Assembly (NCBI GenBank): GCA_020847635.1
Contig: JADLBQ010000070.1
Location: forward strand, 1 to 49,859
Length of the DNA: 49,859 bases
Origin: Bacteroidia bacterium
Lineage (GTDB): Bacteria > Bacteroidota > Bacteroidia > AKYH767-A > OLB10
Reading direction: 5' to 3'
Part shown: piece by piece, positions 44,311-49,859 of the stretch
Numbering within the stretch: position 1 is the first letter of the stretch
Layout: each line of letters starts with the position of its first letter
The notes under the pieces: generated by a model
Database searches by the model: none
What the model saw: the letters and a program-made list of their open reading frames with translations, nothing else
Told to the model about the DNA's origin: nothing
Translations under genes and position numbers: made by a program

Positions 44311-45867
44311 TTGAACACAGAATTGATTATAAATTCGACTGAGGGAGATGTACAGATTGCTCTGCTTGAAGACAAGCGCCTGGTCGAATTAAATAAAGAA
44401 AGAAAGGACAGCAACTATTCAGTTGGTGATATCTATTTGGGTAAAGTTCGGAAACTCATGCCCGGACTTAATGCTGCATTTGTAGAAATTGGATACGAGA
44501 AAGATGCGTTTTTGCATTACCTTGATCTTGGCCCCCAATTCCAATCATTAAACAAATATATTAAAGGTGTTCTGAATAACCGAATCCAGGATGGATTTCT
44601 GAGAAATTTTACTGCTGAACCCGATATTGAGAAAACCGGCAAGATTACCCAGGTAATGACAGCAGGGCAATGGCTTATGGTGCAAGTTGCAAAGGAGCCG
44701 ATAAGTACAAAAGGTCCAAGAATCACTACCGAACTTTCAATACCCGGCCGGTACCTTGTTCTGGTTCCGTTTTCAGAAACCATATCGGTTTCCTCAAAAA
44801 TTAAAAGCATTGAGGAGCGAAGCCGGTTAAAGAAGCTTGTTTATGGAATAAAGCCAAAGCATTTCGGACTGATAATCCGTACGGTAGCAGAAGGTAAAAG
44901 GACAGAAGATCTTGAAAAAGATGTACAGGATCTGTTAGGTAAATGGCAGGCATGTTATTCAAAACTGAAGACTTCCAAGCCACCGTTTAAATTACTTGGT
45001 GAAATGGACAGAACCAGCACAATCCTTCGGGATATGCTGAATCCGCAGTTTAATGCCATTAATGTAAACGATCAGGCATTAGCCAATGAAATCAGGCATT
45101 ATATTGAAAATATTTCACCTGAGCAGAAGGATATAATAAAAGTTTACAAAGGGAAGGAACCAATCTTTGAATTTTATGGAGTTGATAAGCAGATAAAATC
45201 GGTTTTTGGAAAAACAGTGAATCTGCCAAACGGTGCTTATCTTATAATTGAGCATACCGAAGCAATGCACGTCATTGATGTCAATAGCGGAGGCAGAAAC
45301 AAGAACAGTGAAGACCAGGAGAACTCAGCACTTGCCGTAAATGTAGCAGCTGCAAAAGAAATTGCCCGTCAGTTGAGACTTCGTGATATGGGAGGCATCA
45401 TCATTGTTGATTTTATTGATCTTCATACACCTGAGAATAAACGAGAGTTGATTGCATGCCTAAAGGCAGAAATGAAAAAAGACCGGGCACGGCATACTGT
45501 ATTGCCTCCGACAAAATTCGGGCTGGTTCAGATAACCCGTGAGCGGGTTAGGCCTGAGGTAAAAGTTGAAACAATTGAAAAGTGCCCGTCTTGTGACGGG
45601 ACCGGAAAGATTAAACCGGCTATTCTGATTGTAGATGACATTGAAAACAATATCCGCTATTTTATTCAGCAACAAAATGAGAAGAAATTAAGCCTGAAGG
45701 TTCATCCTTTTATTGAAGCCTATTTGAAAAAGGGTGGATTCTTAAGATCTGTTAAATGGAAATGGTTACGAAAATTCAGACACAAGATTAAAATTGAGGC
45801 GGTTTCTTCATACCATTTTACTGAATACCATTTCTTTAACAAAAGTGGTGAAGAAATCAAGATATAG
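44311..45867 (+). CDS. rng: Ribonuclease E/G
   Basis: Endoribonuclease for rRNA 5' maturation and mRNA turnover. 518 residues. An N-terminal S1 domain (about 38-130) contains VGDIYLGKVRKLMPGLNAAFV, followed by the 5'-sensor and the DNase I-like catalytic region with Asp ligands in HVIDVNSGG and IIIVDFIDLH. A zinc-link CPSCDGTG motif comes near residue 428. Start is TTG at 44311: an in-frame stop lies at 44296-44298 and the family begins with the same NTELIINST segment. The gene follows the small ribosomal-protein gene by 67 bases. Confidence 0.95.
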   Translation: MNTELIINSTEGDVQIALLEDKRLVELNKERKDSNYSVGDIYLGKVRKLMPGLNAAFVEIGYEKDAFLHYLDLGPQFQSLNKYIKGVLNNRIQDGFLRNFTAEPDIEKTGKITQVMTAGQWLMVQVAKEPISTKGPRITTELSIPGRYLVLVPFSETISVSSKIKSIEERSRLKKLVYGIKPKHFGLIIRTVAEGKRTEDLEKDVQDLLGKWQACYSKLKTSKPPFKLLGEMDRTSTILRDMLNPQFNAINVNDQALANEIRHYIENISPEQKDIIKVYKGKEPIFEFYGVDKQIKSVFGKTVNLPNGAYLIIEHTEAMHVIDVNSGGRNKNSEDQENSALAVNVAAAKEIARQLRLRDMGGIIIVDFIDLHTPENKRELIACLKAEMKKDRARHTVLPPTKFGLVQITRERVRPEVKVETIEKCPSCDGTGKIKPAILIVDDIENNIRYFIQQQNEKKLSLKVHPFIEAYLKKGGFLRSVKWKWLRKFRHKIKIEAVSSYHFTEYHFFNKSGEEIKI

Positions 45868-45879
45868 CAATTTTTCAGG

Positions 45880-46605
45880 ATGAATGAGGTGAAAAAGTTA
45901 TCTGTTATAATTCCTGCTTATAACGAAGGCAAGACCATCAGTCTTATTCTTGATAAAATACTTTCAGTAAAACTGCTTAATGAGATCAGTAAAGAAATAA
46001 TAATTGTGAATGACTGCTCGAAAGATAATACAAGAGAAGTTATTGAGCAGTACATTCAGGCTTACCCCGATGCAGATATCAGGCTTTTTAATCAGCCGAA
46101 GAATATGGGTAAGGGCGCAGCATTACATAAAGGAATTGAACTGGCAACCGGTGATTACCTGATTATTCAGGATGCAGATCTGGAGTATGATCCGGAAGAA
46201 TACAACCTTTTGTTAAAGCCGGTTATTGAAGGAGTGGCAGATGTTGTTTACGGTTCAAGGTTTATTGGAGGCAATCCTCACCGGATTCTGTTTTTCTGGC
46301 ATACGATCGGAAACAGATTTCTGACTTTTATAAGTAATCTGATGTCCAATCTGAACTTGACAGATATGGAGACCTGTTATAAACTCTTCAATTCTGCCGC
46401 CATTCAGTCTGTTAAGTTGAAAGAAAAGCGGTTTGGATTTGAGCCAGAGGTAACAGCGAAAATTGCCAGAATTCCAGGAATCCGGATTTATGAGGTAGGA
46501 ATCTCTTACTATGGGCGTACCTATGAAGAAGGAAAAAAGATAGGCTGGAAAGACGGCTTCAGGGCACTTTGGTGTATTTTTAAGTATGGTTTGCTAAAAC
46601 TGTAG
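45880..46605 (+). CDS. Glycosyltransferase family 2 (DPM1-like)
   Basis: 241 residues, soluble GT-A domain without C-terminal membrane segments. [15 protein letters not shown] at the start, nucleotide-binding [10 protein letters not shown], the DxD motif in [11 protein letters not shown], and [10 protein letters not shown] near residue 165 match dolichyl-phosphate mannosyltransferase-like enzymes that move a sugar from a nucleotide donor to a lipid phosphate carrier. It begins 12 bases after rng and may share its message. The sugar and acceptor are not readable from the sequence. Confidence 0.88.
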   Translation: MNEVKKLSVIIPAYNEGKTISLILDKILSVKLLNEISKEIIIVNDCSKDNTREVIEQYIQAYPDADIRLFNQPKNMGKGAALHKGIELATGDYLIIQDADLEYDPEEYNLLLKPVIEGVADVVYGSRFIGGNPHRILFFWHTIGNRFLTFISNLMSNLNLTDMETCYKLFNSAAIQSVKLKEKRFGFEPEVTAKIARIPGIRIYEVGISYYGRTYEEGKKIGWKDGFRALWCIFKYGLLKL

Positions 46606-46627
46606 GGTGTAAACCGGAAGTGTTTAC

Positions 46628-47317
46628 TTAGGTGTTAATCTGCAACCAGAATGATCCGCCATGTTGCTCAACATTCTTCATATTAGGATGTTGCCAGAAA
46701 GGAGAAATAAATTCGGCCTGTTCCTGATCTTCAGAAATAAAATAATTCGGAAGAATGGCCTTATATTGTTCAGGATTACCTAAAATAAATATAGCCAATC
46801 CGTATTGTGCTGAATAAGACCGGTCACACATAAACTGTGGGTAGTCATACGGCAGGTAAATATCGTGCATGTGTACCACCACATCTTTTTTTAACCTTGG
46901 CAGTACCTCGAGAAAGAAGGCTATCGAATCGGAGTTAGGTAAGATCCTGTGTGGATTATCAACAAAAAGAATATCATTCTTATTCAGTACATTCATGATA
47001 CTGATATCAATATTCTCAAATGGTTCTCTGAAAATCTTATCAGCCAGGCTGTCAATTTCAGCACGTGGGATTGGATCGATTGAGTTGATCTGAGTATTTC
47101 TGCTTTGCTCATTTCTTGCTTTAAAAGCAACTTTAGTAGAATTACCAAAACCGATCTTAATATATTTTCGGAGCTTCAGTTCAGCTATTAAAATATTTAT
47201 TCCGATAATGTCTAACCCGGGTAAGAAACCATTGTTTCAGGTTGGTTTAAGGGAATCTATTCCTCTACTGGAATCCTCAATTGACCAGATTGAAGATTTC
47301 AGACAAGGGACATTTCA
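46628..47317 (-). pseudogene. Broken class I SAM-dependent methyltransferase gene
   Basis: Read on the minus strand, the frame from 47236 to 46628 is open for 202 codons. It encodes a motif-I-like segment (IGFGNSTKVAFKA), an IDPIPRAEIDSLADKIFRE block and the conserved DILFVDNPHRILPNSD and HMHDIYLPYDYP segments of a methyltransferase. The only usable ATG is at 46996, after motif I. Going upstream, the same frame continues with protein-like sequence interrupted by TGA at 47237-47239 (a likely former Trp codon, before NNGFLPG) and by TGA at 47315-47317. A shortened but functional product is possible, but loss of the SAM site makes decay more likely. Confidence 0.7.
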
Positions 47318-47507
47318 AAAGGATTTTTAGAATCAGAACGGTAGCGATTAATGATTCTGAATAATTAGGGGTGTGGAGGTTTTCCATGACCCCACCTTGG
47401 GCGGAATTGTACTTTATACTCAAGAAACTGTTTCTGATATTTTGGATTTATGATCCTGTAAACTTATTTCAGTTTGTCAATCATGAATTGTTTGAAATGC
47501 TTAAAAG
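47318..47507. other. Short intergenic stretch before the second large glycosyltransferase
   Basis: A short minus-strand ORF (starting at 47386) overlaps the decayed methyltransferase region, and a plus-strand frame overlaps the neighbouring glycosyltransferase; neither looks like a gene. No clear promoter or terminator is seen. Confidence 0.4.
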
Positions 47508-48431
47508 TTACACCCTAATTTCCTTAATTACATACAAAGGTCTGTTTCTTACATTGGCACTTATACGACTTATATATTCTCCGATAATTCCGATACAAAT
47601 CAATTGTACTCCTCCAAGAAATAAAACCACAAGCATTAAGGATGCCCAACCGGGGACAACATTGCTTAATATAAATTTAGAGTAAAGGACATAAAGACTG
47701 ATAATAAATGCTGCTACGGAAACAAAGAATCCGAGTGCAGAAGCAAACTTCAGAGGTAATGTAGAGAAGGAAGTAATTCCATCCAAAGCAAAACGGATCA
47801 TTTTTTTGTAGGTATATCCGGTTTCACCAGAGTTCCGGACATCACGGTCATATTCAATAAAGGTTTGGTTAAAACCTACCCACGAAATCTGTCCCCGAAG
47901 AAATTTTTGTTGTTCCGGCATTTGTTTCAGAATATTGACAATGTTGCGGTGCATAATTCTGAAATCACCAGTATCAAGCGGGATATTAATGGAAGTAATA
48001 GATGCGAGAATCCGGTAAAAATATTTTGCTGTGGTTCGTTTCATCCAGCTTTCTCCTTTCCGGTCTTTTCTCCGGGCATAAACAACTTCAAAGCCTTCAT
48101 TCATTTTCTGGTACAATGCTGCAATCAGTTCCGGAGGATCCTGCAAATCGGCATCAATAATAACAACGGCATCTCCTTTACAATGATCTAGTCCGGCAGT
48201 TACTGCAATCTGATGGCCAAAGTTACGACTGAAATCAATGTAGCCTACCGCTGAATCTTTTCCAGCTAACTCTTTTATAAGTTGCAGTGAATCATCCCGG
48301 CTCCCGTCATTTACAAACAACAATTCATAGTCAGCAGTAATTCTTTTAATAACCGATGTTAACCTCTCATACAAGGATTGAATATTCCCCGATTCATTAT
48401 AAATCGGAATTACGACCGAAATGGCAGTCAT
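47508..48431 (-). CDS. Glycosyltransferase family 2 with C-terminal membrane segments (GtrB/ArnC-like)
   Basis: 307 residues. The GT-A domain (1-220) has SVVIPIYNESGNIQSL, NDGSRDDSLQ, the DxD motif in IIDADLQDPPE and the RDVRNSGETGYTY segment near residue 205; two transmembrane helices follow (about 228-252 and 263-287). Enzymes of this type transfer a sugar from UDP- or GDP-sugar to undecaprenyl phosphate for envelope polysaccharide or lipid modification. Product orientation suggests the sugar is loaded on the cytoplasmic face. It stands alone between the methyltransferase remnant and the T9SS protein. Confidence 0.88.
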   Translation of the reverse strand: MTAISVVIPIYNESGNIQSLYERLTSVIKRITADYELLFVNDGSRDDSLQLIKELAGKDSAVGYIDFSRNFGHQIAVTAGLDHCKGDAVVIIDADLQDPPELIAALYQKMNEGFEVVYARRKDRKGESWMKRTTAKYFYRILASITSINIPLDTGDFRIMHRNIVNILKQMPEQQKFLRGQISWVGFNQTFIEYDRDVRNSGETGYTYKKMIRFALDGITSFSTLPLKFASALGFFVSVAAFIISLYVLYSKFILSNVVPGWASLMLVVLFLGGVQLICIGIIGEYISRISANVRNRPLYVIKEIRV

Positions 48432-48456
48432 TTGTTTCAGTAATAAAATGTGTCTA

Positions 48457-49859
48457 TCAATATTTCATGAAAGAAGCACTGTAGGTCTTATCTCCGGAAT
48501 AAAGAATAGCTCGGTAAATTCCTTTTTCAGCAATATTTACAGGAACACTCAGTGTGGCTGCAATTGGATGAACCTGTTGCTCTGAAACAGTACTACCTTT
48601 CATATCAATAATTTTTAGAGTAACGTTGTCAGCAATATTTTCAGGAAAAGTAATTTCAAGTGAGTTGAGTGAATTGTTAAAATGCAGATTTAACAATGCA
48701 TTTGAATGTTCAATTACTTCCAGGGTACCGCTGCTAAGTTTTGTAAGAAATTGTTGCCAAATAAATTGAGGAGCAGTCAGAGTCGTGCCGCTTAAAGTCA
48801 TATTTCCGGTAAACTCCCCCATGATATAAACAATTCCACCACCTTCATTACATAAAATCGATTTTCCTCTGTCGTTTCCAATACTACCAAATGCAGTTCC
48901 GAAAATGAGGCCACCGCTGCTATTGTAATGAAGTATAAGAACATCATTTCCCCCTGACCCAACAACATTGACTCCGTTGAAATTAGATGTCCCGCCTATA
49001 TAACCGGTAACATAGCTGTGACCTGAGGGATAAACAGCAATATCAAGGGCTGAATCATTAAATGGGCTTCCACCAGCTTTAAACCATTGAAATACACCTG
49101 ATGAATTGTATTTCACAATAAATAAATTTCCATAACCATTGTCAGGCAAAGTTACGTTGCCGAAAGTAGCTGTATCTCCGATACTCCCGGTAATATAGTA
49201 ATTGTTTTGCTGGTCGAATCCAACAGCTTCTGCAAAATCATTACCACGGCTGCCTCCGGAACGAACCCAGAGATTAGTGCCTGAATTTGTGTATTTGGCC
49301 AGAAATGCATCACCTGCTTTTACACTGGTAACAGAATTAGAACCAAAAGTTGCTGTTAAATTAAAAATTCCGGATACAACCAGGTCACCATTATAGTCTG
49401 CTTTAATATCCAAACCCAAATCATCTCCGGAACCTCCTGCCGGTACAACCCAATTACAAGAACCATTGCCAGCATCAAACGAAGCTATAAATATATCCTT
49501 ATCGCTTGACCCGGTAGCTGTTATGCTGTGGGTTCCAAAAGTACTTGTACCAACGAAATAACCAGTCATGTATATTTTATTGTTATGAAAATAGATTGCT
49601 GAGGGTTCATCAAATGAAGTACCACCTGCACTTACCAGCCATATCAGGTTCCCGGTTGAGTTCATCTTTGCCAGAAAGATGTCAGTAAGGCCTACTGATT
49701 GAATTGTCTGACCGTCTATTATTACCTGGTAGATATAATAACCACATACGTACATATTTCCTACATTATCTGCAGCTATAGATCTGGCATAAACTGATGA
49801 GAAAGGCGCTCCAATCCTTTTTGCAAATACAAATGTGCCTGCTGTGTCATAGCTGGTAA
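48457..49859 (-). CDS. T9SS-secreted SBBP-type repeat protein, C-terminal part
   Basis: Partial: the frame is open to the window end, so the start lies outside. The visible 467 codons contain about seven repeats of some 50 residues (pattern: ...GNDVLILHYNSSG, DKDIFIASFDAGN, GDAFLAKYTNSG), as in SBBP beta-propeller proteins. The last 80 residues (from about VIEHSNALLNLHF) are a type A sorting domain, which directs secretion through the type IX system and surface attachment. An internal Met at 49755 is not the start. The ligand or surface role is unknown. Confidence 0.85.
   Translation of the reverse strand, partial: TSYDTAGTFVFAKRIGAPFSSVYARSIAADNVGNMYVCGYYIYQVIIDGQTIQSVGLTDIFLAKMNSTGNLIWLVSAGGTSFDEPSAIYFHNNKIYMTGYFVGTSTFGTHSITATGSSDKDIFIASFDAGNGSCNWVVPAGGSGDDLGLDIKADYNGDLVVSGIFNLTATFGSNSVTSVKAGDAFLAKYTNSGTNLWVRSGGSRGNDFAEAVGFDQQNNYYITGSIGDTATFGNVTLPDNGYGNLFIVKYNSSGVFQWFKAGGSPFNDSALDIAVYPSGHSYVTGYIGGTSNFNGVNVVGSGGNDVLILHYNSSGGLIFGTAFGSIGNDRGKSILCNEGGGIVYIMGEFTGNMTLSGTTLTAPQFIWQQFLTKLSSGTLEVIEHSNALLNLHFNNSLNSLEITFPENIADNVTLKIIDMKGSTVSEQQVHPIAATLSVPVNIAEKGIYRAILYSGDKTYSASFMKY

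Noticed and set aside
46609-46627. Hairpin GTAAAC...GTTTAC after the DPM1-like gene
   Set aside because: Only six pairs and no U run on either strand, so it is not a credible intrinsic terminator.
47371-47685. 104-codon plus-strand frame at the glycosyltransferase end
   Set aside because: It overlaps the coding end of the minus-strand glycosyltransferase and lacks protein-like features.
1-49859. tRNA, rRNA, CRISPR arrays, IS elements and phage genes
   Set aside because: None of the intergenic regions shows a cloverleaf, spacer-repeat pattern, transposase or phage-like gene, and strand and gene order are consistent with a core chromosomal region.

Overview
The window comes from a chromosome of the phylum Bacteroidota. 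Four things support this: promoters of the TTG-N17-20-TAnnTTTG type instead of E. coli -35/-10 boxes; a C-terminal type IX secretion sorting domain; DUF6089 and Omp28-type envelope proteins; and a tiny arginine/lysine-rich ribosomal-protein gene ahead of the RNase E/G gene. The gene set is mostly core. A finer placement, perhaps near Chitinophagales or Sphingobacteriales, cannot be fixed from the sequence alone. I see no phage, IS element, CRISPR array, tRNA or rRNA.

Layout. 0.1-3.3 kb (+): clpS, ruvA, an ABC-2 permease and an SGNH hydrolase. 3.3-11.9 kb (-): an exported glycosylasparaginase-like enzyme, Tat-type Mn-superoxide dismutase, a biotin carrier protein, an ABC ATPase coupled to secA, secA, a SPOR protein and lysS. 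12.2-14.1 kb: divergent CPBP protease and dusB. 14.1-19.7 kb (-): an envelope cluster with a CBS protein, a small Omp85 protein, NAD kinase, two DUF6089 paralogues and DUF502. 19.8-21.4 kb (+): pdxJ and a WD40 propeller. 21.4-25.3 kb (-): an ECF sigma factor, an LTxxQ protein, and the rplM-rpsI-rpsB-tsf operon with two visible terminators. 25.5-30.9 kb: a fused double ABC ATPase, methylmalonyl-CoA epimerase, rhomboid protease, Omp28 lipoprotein, beta-barrel protein and thiL. 31.0-36.4 kb (+): sufBCDSE for Fe-S cluster assembly. 36.4-40.2 kb (-): a hybrid sensor kinase and a sigma-54 activator. 40.5-41.3 kb (+): a coiled-coil lipoprotein. 41.4-49.9 kb: glycosyltransferases, HU, a TPR protein, the 29-aa ribosomal protein, RNase G, a decayed methyltransferase gene and the end of a T9SS-secreted repeat protein.

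How the parts work together. Most genes serve translation (rplM, rpsI, rpsB, tsf, lysS, dusB, the small ribosomal protein, RNase G), protein export and envelope building (secA, Omp85, rhomboid, SPOR, porin-like proteins) and cofactors (NADP, PLP, thiamine diphosphate, Fe-S clusters). The best candidates for something less described are regulatory. One is an 18-bp palindrome between the sensor-kinase/sigma-54 activator pair and the divergent coiled-coil lipoprotein. Another is a 7-1-7 Fur/PerR-like box directly before sufB. The third is the 29-aa basic gene, easily missed by gene callers.
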